Source: Syntrophaceae bacterium
Lineage (GTDB): Bacteria > Desulfobacterota > BSN033 > UBA1163
Reading direction: 5' to 3'
DNA: 64,000 nt
NCBI GenBank assembly: GCA_013388635.1
Contig: JACAEX010000078.1
Location: forward strand, 1-64,000
The stretch's first letter is position 1. Every line of letters starts with the position of its first letter. Below are positions 9,570-17,995 of this stretch, piece after piece. A model generated the notes under the pieces. The model had not been told where the DNA came from, ran no database searches, and saw only the letters and a list, made by a program, of their open reading frames with translations. The translations under genes were made by a program, and so were the position numbers.

Positions 9570-10925
9570 TCAGCTCACCTCTTTTGTTAGGACCGCTTTC
9601 ATGCTTGCTGCAGAGGCCTGGACGACCGATTCAGAGATATCGATCGGACCTGTTGCGCCGCCGCAGAGATAGATCCCTTCAACGTTGGTTTCCAGGGGCG
9701 CAAAGAGAGGGTCCTTCTCTTTGAAGAACCCGAGGTGATCCAGTTCGAGGTTTAACACCTTTGCAAGGCTCTGGTTCCGATCGCTCGGGATCAGGCCTGT
9801 GGAAAGGACGAGCAGCTCCACCTCTTCCTTCTTCAGCTCCCCTGTCATCAGGTCCTCATAGCGGATCGTTAAATCCTTAGTGATCGGATCCTCAAAGACA
9901 TCGTAAGGTCTGGCCTTGACATATCTCACACCCTTCTCGATCGCCTTCTGGTAGAATCCCCAGAACCCCTTTCCGTACGCCTTGAGGTCATTGTAGAAGA
10001 TCGTCGTCTCTACGGAGGCATCATGTTCTTTGGTGATGATCGTCTGTTTGGTTGCGATCATACAGCAAACCTTCGAACAGTAGGGCAGGCCGTTGGCCAA
10101 TCCTCTTCCGGCACATTGAACCCAGGCGATCCTATGAGCATGTTTCTGATCGGAGGGTCTGATGATCTGTCCTGCGGTTGGCCCTCCTGCGTTCATCAAT
10201 CTCTCAAATTGGGTGTTCGTAATCACGTTGTCGTAGAGACCGTAACCGTACAGAGCTGAAGGAACAGGAGCATCCTGGATGCCCGTTGCGACAACGATAC
10301 TCTTTACCTCGATATCGATATTCTTATTCGACTGCCAGAGACGCACCGCATCTTTTCCTTCCTTCTTACAGGCGGCGACGCACAGGGCGATGGGGCATTC
10401 GCGACATTGGCTACAATCGACCACGCATCCTCCCACGCAGGCCCCTTTTTGACGGAGCTTGCCAAAACGACAGTCCGGATTGATATAGACCGCATTGGGG
10501 ACGGCCTGAGGGAAGGCGATGGAGATGAGCTTACGCATCCCGCCGATCTTCCCGTCCATCTGATCAGGAAGGCTGACCGGGCAGGCATCCACGCAGGCGC
10601 GACACCCCGTGCATTTCTCCTCATCGACAAATCTGGCCCTTTTCACCAGCCTCACCTTAAAGAGTCCGTTCCCTTTCTTAACCCTTCTGACCTCTGTGTT
10701 GGTCAGGATCTCCACATTGGGTTGATGGTTCACCTCGTACATGAGCGGAGCCTCGATGCAGATGGAGCAGTCATTGGTGGGGAAGGTCTTGTCCAGCCTT
10801 GCCATCATCCCGCCTATGCTGGGCGTGTCATCTACGAGATAGACCTGGATCCCGTACTTGGAGGCATTCAGGGCGCAGTTAATTCCGGCGATTCCTCCGC
10901 CGATGATCAATATGGATTCGGTCAT
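9570..10925 (-). CDS. HdrA-like FAD/FeS subunit
   Basis: A 451-aa CoB-CoM-heterodisulfide-reductase-subunit-A-like protein. It has the FAD motif [21 protein letters not shown] at the N-terminus, the HdrA signature SIGGMMARLDKTFPTNDCSICIEAP, a ferredoxin-like motif (CTGCRACVDACP) and further Cys groups (CVGGCVVDCSQCRECP, CVAAC). It is shorter than the neighbouring HdrA-MvhD fusion and lacks the C-terminal ferredoxin pair. Two adjacent HdrA-type genes are common in the QmoAB and BamC-like clusters of this phylum. It sits mid-operon and ends 2 bp before the next gene, so translation is likely coupled. Confidence 0.88.
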   Translation of the reverse strand: MTESILIIGGGIAGINCALNASKYGIQVYLVDDTPSIGGMMARLDKTFPTNDCSICIEAPLMYEVNHQPNVEILTNTEVRRVKKGNGLFKVRLVKRARFVDEEKCTGCRACVDACPVSLPDQMDGKIGGMRKLISIAFPQAVPNAVYINPDCRFGKLRQKGACVGGCVVDCSQCRECPIALCVAACKKEGKDAVRLWQSNKNIDIEVKSIVVATGIQDAPVPSALYGYGLYDNVITNTQFERLMNAGGPTAGQIIRPSDQKHAHRIAWVQCAGRGLANGLPYCSKVCCMIATKQTIITKEHDASVETTIFYNDLKAYGKGFWGFYQKAIEKGVRYVKARPYDVFEDPITKDLTIRYEDLMTGELKKEEVELLVLSTGLIPSDRNQSLAKVLNLELDHLGFFKEKDPLFAPLETNVEGIYLCGGATGPIDISESVVQASAASMKAVLTKEVS

Positions 10926-11053
10926 GGCTCATCCCGTATCTAATACTTAACCCGATCTATTTCTTAATGGTCTGGAGGAGGGGAGAACGTCCCTCATTTT
11001 GGACTGAACCCGTTTGAAGCGATTCCAACGGAAGAGGCGTTTTTCAGGAGGGA

Positions 11054-11260
11054 TCATATCTCTGTTAAAATGATCGCCTTCGTTTCACACACAGCCAAAC
11101 AGGCCTGACACCCCAGGCAATTCTCAGGCCTTGCGGGAAGGGCTTTTTCTGATATCTCAAACACATCCCCCTGGCAAATCCTCACACATTCCCCGCAGCC
11201 CACACATTTTTCTTCGTCGACATGGACGAGATAAACTTCAAAGTCTTTGAATTCCCTCAC
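11054..11260 (-). CDS. 2[4Fe-4S] ferredoxin
   Basis: A 68-aa bacterial-type ferredoxin with CVGCGECVRICQ and CLGCQACLAVCE, two four-Cys motifs. In the first the usual Pro after the last Cys is replaced. GTG start. It lies between the epimerase-like gene and hdrA and is probably the soluble electron carrier for the Hdr-like complex encoded next to it. Confidence 0.85.
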   Translation of the reverse strand: MREFKDFEVYLVHVDEEKCVGCGECVRICQGDVFEISEKALPARPENCLGCQACLAVCETKAIILTEI

Positions 11261-11288
11261 CCTCAGGCCCTGATCACGACCGTGGCGT

Positions 11289-11717
11289 CTATTTTTTTCT
11301 ATTCTTGAACTCTTCCCATTTATAGTCGATCAGCTCGAGCAAGACGCCGTTCATCTTCTTAGGATGGATGAAGGCAAATTCGCAGTTCCGGAAAGGCCTC
11401 GCCCCTCCTATGAAAGGATACCCTTTCGCCTTTAACTCATCGATGGCTTGCCGGGTGTCGTCCACATTGAAACTGATGATCATCACACCCTCGCCCCTTT
11501 TCTCAACAAACTTGGCGACCTCACCATCCGGAGCGGTCGATTCCATCAGCTCAAATCCCACTTCACCCAACCAATATCTCGCCACCCGGATCTTCTCAAG
11601 CTCGTCGATATAGGCGTCATCAGGCCCTGATTTTCCCAGCACGGGTTCCCAGATCTTTCTCGCCTCGTCGAGGTTCTTGACGGCAATACAGATGTGATCG
11701 ACCTTGTTTACCTTCAT
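11289..11717 (-). CDS. VOC-family protein, methylmalonyl-CoA epimerase-like
   Basis: A 142-aa glyoxalase/VOC-fold protein. The start KVDHICIAVKNLDEARKIWEPVLG carries the first metal His, VGFELMEST a metal Glu, and the end VLLELIDYKW the final Glu, matching methylmalonyl-CoA epimerase length and motif order. In this redox operon it might act on a branched or unsaturated acyl-CoA rather than on methylmalonyl-CoA, since no mutase gene is nearby. The specificity is therefore open. Confidence 0.75.
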   Translation of the reverse strand: MKVNKVDHICIAVKNLDEARKIWEPVLGKSGPDDAYIDELEKIRVARYWLGEVGFELMESTAPDGEVAKFVEKRGEGVMIISFNVDDTRQAIDELKAKGYPFIGGARPFRNCEFAFIHPKKMNGVLLELIDYKWEEFKNRKK

Positions 11718-11749
11718 TTGATCTCCTCACCCGGACGAACGCTCTCAGC

Positions 11750-11956
11750 TTAGAATGTGATCTTTCCAACAGAGACCGAGATCGCCTTATCCGGACAGAT
11801 ACAGCCGCATTCATTGCAGTCTTCACATAAAAACTCCGTGACGACCACCCTGTTGTCCTGGACCCGAATGGCTGAATCCGGACAGATCTCAACACAGAGG
11901 GGTTGGACAATTCCTCCGCACATGGTACATTTGTTTAAGTCCACTTGAGCAGCCAT
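11750..11956 (-). CDS. Small 4Fe-4S ferredoxin-like protein
   Basis: A 68-aa protein with CTMCGGIVQPLCVEICP and CEDCNECGCICP. The second motif keeps ferredoxin spacing, while the first has an insertion between Cys 2 and 3. The ORF track begins at a TTG codon. I chose the ATG at 11956, preceded by GGAG in GAGGAGAGTGGAGAAA. It is the second ferredoxin-type gene of the operon. Confidence 0.8.
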   Translation of the reverse strand: MAAQVDLNKCTMCGGIVQPLCVEICPDSAIRVQDNRVVVTEFLCEDCNECGCICPDKAISVSVGKITF

Positions 11957-11973
11957 TTTCTCCACTCTCCTCT

Positions 11974-12498
11974 TCAAGCTTTGTACAATCTTCTCAGGCA
12001 GACCCCCTGTCCCCTCGGGATCGCCTTGAGCGTTTCGATCTTGTAGTTGACGTTGAAGAAGACGTTCACGTCCAGAAGGATCGTCTGCAGAATCTTATCG
12101 CAACATAGGACATCTTCTTCCATGGGAACCCCGTACTCCTTGGCAGAGGTCGGCCAGGGGCACCTCTCCCATCTGATGAAGGCCTCAAAGGGCTGACTTC
12201 CCTTCTCCACCTTGACTACGGCCCCATGATTGATCCATTGCCCGGCATAGCTGTTTGCCAGACTCATCAGCCAGACCTCTTCGCCCTTCAGCCAGTTGAG
12301 CCGGGGAAGAAAGCTCTTTCCGATCTCCGTCCCGATCACCTCAGCCGCTTTTAAGCTGACATCCAGAGGCTTGAAACCAGGACCAGCCACCTTCAGGGCT
12401 GCCTGCCGCCAGCGGTAGTAGGTCCGACCAATTTCATCCTGGGCGCTGTGAAGGTTTCCCCACAATCGACTTATCTCTCTCTCTGCATCGAATGCCAT
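11974..12498 (-). CDS. Unidentified 174-aa protein, possibly of the L-2-amino-thiazoline-4-carboxylate-hydrolase-like fold
   Basis: Soluble, Trp-rich protein starting MAFDAEREISRLWGN. The ATG at 12498 follows a clear AGGAGG site; the track start at 12657 runs through the end of the upstream gene. The C-terminal part (CCDKILQTILLDVNVFFNVNYKIETLKAIPRGQGVCLRRLYKA) reminds me of ATC-hydrolase/XylR-N-like domains that end in a conserved strand with Cys, but this is weak. It lies between the reductase and ferredoxin genes, so a role in the same pathway is likely. I cannot assign a function. Confidence 0.7.
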   Translation of the reverse strand: MAFDAEREISRLWGNLHSAQDEIGRTYYRWRQAALKVAGPGFKPLDVSLKAAEVIGTEIGKSFLPRLNWLKGEEVWLMSLANSYAGQWINHGAVVKVEKGSQPFEAFIRWERCPWPTSAKEYGVPMEEDVLCCDKILQTILLDVNVFFNVNYKIETLKAIPRGQGVCLRRLYKA

Positions 12499-12577
12499 TT
12501 TTAACCTCCTCTCAGAGGGCTCCGAAAAAGTATGACCACTGGGATCAGAGATTCCAGAACTTCTCAGAAATCTCTCT

Positions 12578-14566
12578 TCAAATCCGAATGCCGATTCGGT
12601 AACCGTCATGGACCGCGCTTGAAAGGTTGCGGGGCACCAGGGCATCTCCGATGACAAAAAGTTCGATGCCTTCTCTTTGCACGACCTCTTTTAAACCAGG
12701 GTTGGCCTCCCTCTCCGTCATGACGACTGAATCGCATTTCACCGGAATCCGGTAGCCGTCGTAGGTCTTCACCATGACCTCGCCTTCTTTGATCTCTTCG
12801 ATGTCACAGTCGTTATAGGCCGTCACCCCGTTTTGTCTAAGGTAGATCATATACCGCCATTTGAAAGAGGGATTGACATCAAACCCGGCACTCTTATCCT
12901 TTCCAACGATGGTGACTTTTTTGCCTTGCTTGGCCAGGTAGAGGGCCACTCCGATGCCTGGCTTTCTATTTCCCCATACGACCACTTTATCGCCCACTTT
13001 GGCCTTCCCGCTTAATACATCCAACACATTCACCACGTTTGCTCTGTCCAAACCGATCCCCTTTGGCTTTGAGTAGATGGGGCCCGTAGCCAGGACGACG
13101 GAATCCGGCAGTTCCTCCTTAATCACCTCCTCTGTCACCTCTGTTCCCAGGTGGAAGGTGACCCCTGCCTTCTCGCACTGGGTCTTTTGGTAACGGATGC
13201 AGTTGAAAAGCTCGTCGTCGCCATAGGGAGCCTTTGAAGCCTCGATCAGAGTGCCTCCCAGCTCATTCCTCTTTTCATAGAGGTGGACCTCATGTCCTCT
13301 TCGAGCAGCTACATAGGCGCACTCCAGGCCTGCCGGACCTCCTCCCACGATCATGATCTTCTTTTTCTCCTCTGCGGGTTCAGGATCGGCGTACTTGGGG
13401 TCTGATTCATGGGCACAGACAGGGTTGATATAGCATGTCATGGGCGCATCACGGAAGAGGCGGGCAAGGCAGAGATTGCATGCCACACAATGACGTATAT
13501 CCTCTTCCCTGCCTTCCAGCACCTTCTTCGGCATGAGAGGGTCGGCGATCATCGGTCGACACATCTCCCACATGTCTAAGTGGCCATCCCCGATCGCCTG
13601 GTTGGGCAGATCGGGCTTGAAGAGCCGGTAGGCCATCTGGATCGGGACCTTCACATGCTCCTTGGCCCGTTTTGCTAAATGGATCCATGAGCCCATGGGA
13701 ACGTCTCGGCTGATCACGGGTACGATCGACTCCTGCCATCCAGCCGTCACACTGATGTAATCCACGCCTGCCTCTTCAGCGATCTTGTAAGTCTCCATCG
13801 ATTCCTCAGGACTGTTCCCGCGGACGTCATCGAGGAGTTCTTCTGCACAGAGCCGGATCCCTAAGGGGACATCCTTTCCGCAGAGTTTCTTCACCTCCTG
13901 AATGATCTCAACCACGAATCGCATCCTTCCTCGAATGTCTCCTCCGTATTCATCCGTTCGTCTATTTGTATAAGAGGATATGAAATTGGATATGAGGTAA
14001 CCCACGATCCCGGAGATCTCCATGATGTCGAAACCCGCCTCCAGCCCCCTTCTCGCTGCCTCCACGTGTTCCTTTACACACTGCTTGATATCCTGTTTCG
14101 TCATCTCCTGGACAGGCCGAAAGATCCTGAGGCGCTGGGGAACAGCAGAAGGCCCCTGACAGTATTGAACCTCGACGGCTCCGACCCGGCCGCAATGCAT
14201 CAGCTGGTAGCCAGCCACAGCCCTCTCGGCATGGATGGCCTCTGCCAGCCGTCTGAGACCAGGAATAAACTTATCGTCCCAGGCAGCAGCCTGACCCACA
14301 TATCCCTGGCCCTGCCGGTTTCTGTCCATGTAGACCCCCTGCATGGTGCAGATGCCACCCACCACACCTTTGGCTCTTTGACGGATATAGGCCACATCCG
14401 CATCGGTGATAAAGCCCTCGCGGGTATTTAAGTTGTCCTCAGTGGCGGCATACTTGATCCGGTTCGGAATGATCAGATTACCGATCTGAATCGGTTTGAA
14501 GAGATGAGGGTACTTCTTTGCTCCTGGGTATGATGAATAATCCCAATCGAATAGCAACTTAGCCAT
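12578..14566 (-). CDS. Old Yellow Enzyme-type FMN/FAD/4Fe-4S oxidoreductase (2,4-dienoyl-CoA reductase-like)
   Basis: A 662-aa protein built like FadH. Its N-terminal OYE TIM barrel (HLFKPIQIGNLIIPNRIKYAA; GYQLMHCGR; SSYTNRRTDEYGG) is followed by a [4Fe-4S] motif (CVACNLCLARLFRDAPMTCYINPVC) and then by FAD (MIVGGGPAGLECAYVAARRGHEV) and NAD(P) domains. Family members reduce enoyl- or dienoyl-CoA double bonds with NAD(P)H. The usual catalytic His/Tyr region differs somewhat, so the substrate is uncertain. It is the first gene of the Hdr-type operon, behind a strong promoter, and a link between acyl-CoA reduction and the Hdr-like electron unit is inferred. Confidence 0.87.
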   Translation of the reverse strand: MAKLLFDWDYSSYPGAKKYPHLFKPIQIGNLIIPNRIKYAATEDNLNTREGFITDADVAYIRQRAKGVVGGICTMQGVYMDRNRQGQGYVGQAAAWDDKFIPGLRRLAEAIHAERAVAGYQLMHCGRVGAVEVQYCQGPSAVPQRLRIFRPVQEMTKQDIKQCVKEHVEAARRGLEAGFDIMEISGIVGYLISNFISSYTNRRTDEYGGDIRGRMRFVVEIIQEVKKLCGKDVPLGIRLCAEELLDDVRGNSPEESMETYKIAEEAGVDYISVTAGWQESIVPVISRDVPMGSWIHLAKRAKEHVKVPIQMAYRLFKPDLPNQAIGDGHLDMWEMCRPMIADPLMPKKVLEGREEDIRHCVACNLCLARLFRDAPMTCYINPVCAHESDPKYADPEPAEEKKKIMIVGGGPAGLECAYVAARRGHEVHLYEKRNELGGTLIEASKAPYGDDELFNCIRYQKTQCEKAGVTFHLGTEVTEEVIKEELPDSVVLATGPIYSKPKGIGLDRANVVNVLDVLSGKAKVGDKVVVWGNRKPGIGVALYLAKQGKKVTIVGKDKSAGFDVNPSFKWRYMIYLRQNGVTAYNDCDIEEIKEGEVMVKTYDGYRIPVKCDSVVMTEREANPGLKEVVQREGIELFVIGDALVPRNLSSAVHDGYRIGIRI

Positions 14567-14802
14567 CTCGGCCTACCTCCTTCCCAAGACGCCTTGGAGT
14601 CTCCGTTGATCGAAAAAAGGATAAACTCAAATCATTTTGTTTCTAAGACGTGAATTGAGCGGTTCTCGCAGCTTCTATGGAAAACAGGCCCCCGCTTTAC
14701 AAGGCCTGCCCTTTCCCTCCTCTGATAAAACGCAGGGTCGTTCCGTGAAGATTCCGCCCGGCTCACCAGCCGGAATTTAAGAAGAAGATGCGAAATGTAC
14801 AT

Positions 14803-14832
14803 TGTATACAAAAATCCCTCTCCTCCTGTCAA
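14803..14832 (-). promoter_or_regulatory. Strong sigma-70-type promoter of the OYE-Hdr operon
   Basis: On the minus strand TTGACA, an 18-nt spacer, then TATACA. It leaves a leader of about 230 nt (14567-14795) in which I see no known riboswitch. The rest of the 416-bp gap up to mltD holds no supported gene; the 82-aa minus ORF at 14632-14880 would overlap the promoter itself. Confidence 0.65.
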
Positions 14833-14982
14833 GTGAAATTTTAAAGGGAGGGGTTCGCCTCTGCCGTACGGATCAGCCACTGAAGACTTTCAGTAATGAG
14901 AGGGATTGAGAGGTTGGTCAGAATCGATGATCGGGATTTGTTTCAACCCCTTTTTACAATCGGATCCACGCAGGGGATATGA

Positions 14983-16683
14983 TCAATTTAGAGTTGAAGA
15001 TCTGATTCCTCCCACCTTCAGCCGCAGCTTGTCTGCCGGGTAGATTCGATCTGTTCCCTGGAGACGATTCCAGGTTCTGATCTCCGCAATCGTGACATGA
15101 TACTTTTGGGCAATTCCCCAGAGCGTATCCCCCTCTTTCACAACGTAGATGATCTCCTTCTCCTTTGTCGGCCCGGGCGGTGGCTTTGAGGAGGATTGGC
15201 CACGATTTACCCTGATCTTCAGCTTATCTCCAGGGATGAGTTTCTTTTCGGGATGGAGATTGTTCCAGCGGCTGAGGGCGCCGATGTTGACTCCCATCTG
15301 GTTAGCGATGCTCCACAGACTGTCGCCCTTCTTGATGGTATAGGTGATCTCTTCATATCCGGAAGAGAGGTCTTTCAGGCTGTCCGCCTCCTTGGCAGTG
15401 GTGATAGGCTTTCGGTCCTGGACCATCGGAATAGGGATGAGAAGGTTTGTCCCGAGGCTCAGTCGGGTAGTCCTTTTTATCCGATTGATCTCGAGCATCG
15501 GTTCGATATTGACCCGGTATAATCTGGCAATGCCGGAGAGCGTATCCCCTTTCTTGACGACGTGCGTCTTGAACTTGAATCTCTGTTCAGATTGAAGGGC
15601 TTCAAAAGCCTTAACAAAGTGTTCCTTCTTCCCGAACGGGATTTTGATCTCGTACTCCGGAGGCTCCGGGGGGGTGCACCATCTCAATAGTTCGGGGTTC
15701 AGGTCTCTCAATTCTTCCAGTGAAATCTCGCAGGCCTTGGCGATCACCTGGAGGTCTGTCACCGCGGGGACTTTCACCTTTTCATATCGGAGGGGTTCTT
15801 CGTATTCGATGCCGATGAACCCATATTTTTCAGGATCTTTTGCGATGAGGGCAGCGGCGATCATCTGGGGGACATAGTCCCTTGTCTCTCGCTTTAAATA
15901 CTTGTACTTGGAAAGTTCCCAGAAGTCCTCTGTCCGGTACCGCTTCATCGCATTGACGATTTTTCTCTCCCCGGCATTGTAACCGGCTGCAGCGAGATAC
16001 CAGCATTCAAACATATCGTAGAGGTCCTTGAGATATTTCGCTGCGGCGATGGTCGACTTCTCGGGATCCCGTCTCTCATCGACCCACCAATTCACGTTCA
16101 GGCCGTAGCGTTTCCCCGTGAGATAGATGAACTGCCACGGGCCCGACGCCTTTCTTCTCGAGTAGGCATAGGGGCTGAACCCGCTTTCAATCAGGGCCAT
16201 ATAGACCAGATCTTCCGGAAGGCCCTTTTCCTTTAGCAGATTTTTCATGAACGGAATGTATTTCTCAGACCTGGCCAGCCAATTGGAAAAGATCTTCTTG
16301 GCTGTGGTTTGAAAGTACTGGATGAAATGTTCCACCTTGGCATTGATGACGATCGGGATATCGAAGTCAGGTTCCTTTTTTAAATGATTTTTTGGAAGTA
16401 TCTCGATGCTGAACTCGTCGTTCGATTCATCACTGATCGGAAGTTCCAACCCAGCCGCAGAGAGGCTGTAACCGTACACCGGGGAGGTGGAGATCCCCGT
16501 TTGAAAGGAGCTGGCTTCACTGGGAAAAAGCTCTTCCAACTCTGATTCGGTGAAGAGGGAAGGTGCTGTCCCGGTCATGGAAGAGAGATCGGTATGGTTT
16601 TTTTCGGGAAGAAGGCCAACCTGGGGTAAACAGGCTGAAGAGAGAAGCAGGATCATCCCTACCGACAAGATCTTGTGCACCAT
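14983..16683 (-). CDS. MltD-like lytic transglycosylase lipoprotein with three LysM domains
   Basis: A 566-aa exported protein with a lipobox-like signal peptide (MVHKILSVGMILLLSSAC, Cys at about 18). Its SLT domain carries the catalytic Glu in ALIESGFSPYAYSRRKASGPWQFI and the AAAGYNAGERKI motif. Three LysM repeats follow (HVVKKGDTLSGIARLY; YTIKKGDSLWSIANQM; YVVKEGDTLWGIAQKY), matching MltD. It cleaves peptidoglycan glycan strands at the outer membrane or periplasm. I chose the ATG at 16683, which follows AGGAGGG and gives a clean signal peptide; the track start at 16758 adds an unlikely leader. Confidence 0.92.
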   Translation of the reverse strand: MVHKILSVGMILLLSSACLPQVGLLPEKNHTDLSSMTGTAPSLFTESELEELFPSEASSFQTGISTSPVYGYSLSAAGLELPISDESNDEFSIEILPKNHLKKEPDFDIPIVINAKVEHFIQYFQTTAKKIFSNWLARSEKYIPFMKNLLKEKGLPEDLVYMALIESGFSPYAYSRRKASGPWQFIYLTGKRYGLNVNWWVDERRDPEKSTIAAAKYLKDLYDMFECWYLAAAGYNAGERKIVNAMKRYRTEDFWELSKYKYLKRETRDYVPQMIAAALIAKDPEKYGFIGIEYEEPLRYEKVKVPAVTDLQVIAKACEISLEELRDLNPELLRWCTPPEPPEYEIKIPFGKKEHFVKAFEALQSEQRFKFKTHVVKKGDTLSGIARLYRVNIEPMLEINRIKRTTRLSLGTNLLIPIPMVQDRKPITTAKEADSLKDLSSGYEEITYTIKKGDSLWSIANQMGVNIGALSRWNNLHPEKKLIPGDKLKIRVNRGQSSSKPPPGPTKEKEIIYVVKEGDTLWGIAQKYHVTIAEIRTWNRLQGTDRIYPADKLRLKVGGIRSSTLN

Positions 16684-17024
16684 AGAAGGTCCCTCCTGAG
16701 AGCACAAAGAATTTTGCGAAGAGATGATAAGGCCGTGGCGTTTGCAAAAAAATGGCATAGATAGGTAAATTTTGTCAAGTTAAATTTTACGATTTTGAGA
16801 TCGTCCTCATCGGTCAACAATTTTGTAAGGAGATGTTCAAAGTTGTATTCCCCCCCTGTCCCCAGTTGTTTTTTCAATGGGTTCGTTCCTCCCTGTATTC
16901 AAGCGACTGATCAGTCGAAGATCGAGGGCCAGGTTGGTGAAAAATTTGTTAGAAACTTTATAGCAAGTATTATGCCAAAGTAGAGGAGAGACCCTCGATC
17001 CACCTCCATCCAGAACGATGATTC
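16684..17024. other. Intergenic, upstream of mltD
   Basis: No supported gene. A perfect minus-strand TTGACA (16773-16778) could be the -35 of an mltD promoter, but the -10 region (around CCATTT) is poor. No terminator for the upstream rhodanese gene was recognised. Confidence 0.4.
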
Positions 17025-17963
17025 TCAAGGATCCATTCCCACTTTGATCGGGAGATCGGGGTCGGCCGACCACTCCACCCAGGATCCTCTATAGAGACGA
17101 ACATCCGGGTAACCCAGAACATATTTCAACGTGAAGTAAACGTGACTCGCCTCCCTTCCTGTGCGGCAGTGGACGATGATCCCTTTATCTCTTTCAATAC
17201 CGGCTTCCGAGAAGATCCTCTGGAGATCCTCCTTCTTCTTCCAGACCTTGATCTCATTCCCCTCCAGAGTCGTCTCCCAGAATATATTCCTGGCTCCAGG
17301 GATGTGACCCTTTCGTATTTCTTCACCCTCTTCACCACTATATTGTTTGGGTGGCCTTGCGTCGATGATCACCACATTCTTTGCCGAAAGCCGATCCCGA
17401 ACCCACTTCTTTTCCGCCAGCCTCCCCTGGATCACTTTCCCGGAAAAATGCTTAGGGGTAAGTTGCGGATAGTGCTGAGTGATGGGAAGTTTCTCCGAGA
17501 CCCATTTCTCCCAGCCTCCGTTCAGAACCCCCACTCTCTTGTGGCCTAAGAAATCCAAGGACCATGTTAGAAAGGTCGCATTGGGATTGGAACCTTCTGA
17601 ATAGATCACCACCCACATGGCATTGGAAAGGCTCAGGCTGTCGCCCAGCAACCTTTCCAGGCAGATCCGATCCGGCATCTGAGCGGGTATGCCATTTTGA
17701 GGGACACGAAGGTTCTCAAAGTGGAGGTAAACCGCATTGGGAATGTGCCCCTTGAGGTAGTCGAGAAAAGAGGTTCGCATGTCAACAATACGGATCGAGG
17801 GATGGTTCAACACATCCCTCAACTCCGCGGTTTCGACCAGCCTCGGATGGTCGAAGTTCTTAAAAGGAGGGGTCTTGGCATCAAGAGGGGATGAAAAAAT
17901 GAGAGCCGGGAGGAAGAGGACCAACCCGCTTAATTTCAAAAGAATGGACTTCCTTCTTTTCAT
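17025..17963 (-). CDS. Exported two-domain rhodanese (thiosulfate sulfurtransferase-like)
   Basis: A 312-aa protein with a signal peptide (MKRRKSILLKLSGLVLFLPALIFSSPLDA) and two rhodanese domains. The N-terminal one (VDMRTSFLDYLKGHIPNAVYLHF) lacks a catalytic Cys, having YSEGSNP at the loop. The C-terminal one has the active-site loop VHCRTGREAS with the persulfide-forming Cys. It should transfer sulfane sulfur in the periplasm. The ATG at 17963 follows GGAGGTC; the longer track start overlaps glgA. It lies 32 bp downstream of glgA, perhaps in one transcript. Confidence 0.88.
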   Translation of the reverse strand: MKRRKSILLKLSGLVLFLPALIFSSPLDAKTPPFKNFDHPRLVETAELRDVLNHPSIRIVDMRTSFLDYLKGHIPNAVYLHFENLRVPQNGIPAQMPDRICLERLLGDSLSLSNAMWVVIYSEGSNPNATFLTWSLDFLGHKRVGVLNGGWEKWVSEKLPITQHYPQLTPKHFSGKVIQGRLAEKKWVRDRLSAKNVVIIDARPPKQYSGEEGEEIRKGHIPGARNIFWETTLEGNEIKVWKKKEDLQRIFSEAGIERDKGIIVHCRTGREASHVYFTLKYVLGYPDVRLYRGSWVEWSADPDLPIKVGMDP

Positions 17964-17995
17964 ATGACCTCCTCTGACAGGAAAAATTGACGATT

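Noticed and set aside
14632-14880. 82-aa minus ORF upstream of the OYE gene
   Set aside because: Overlaps the strong promoter and has no motif or ribosome binding site.
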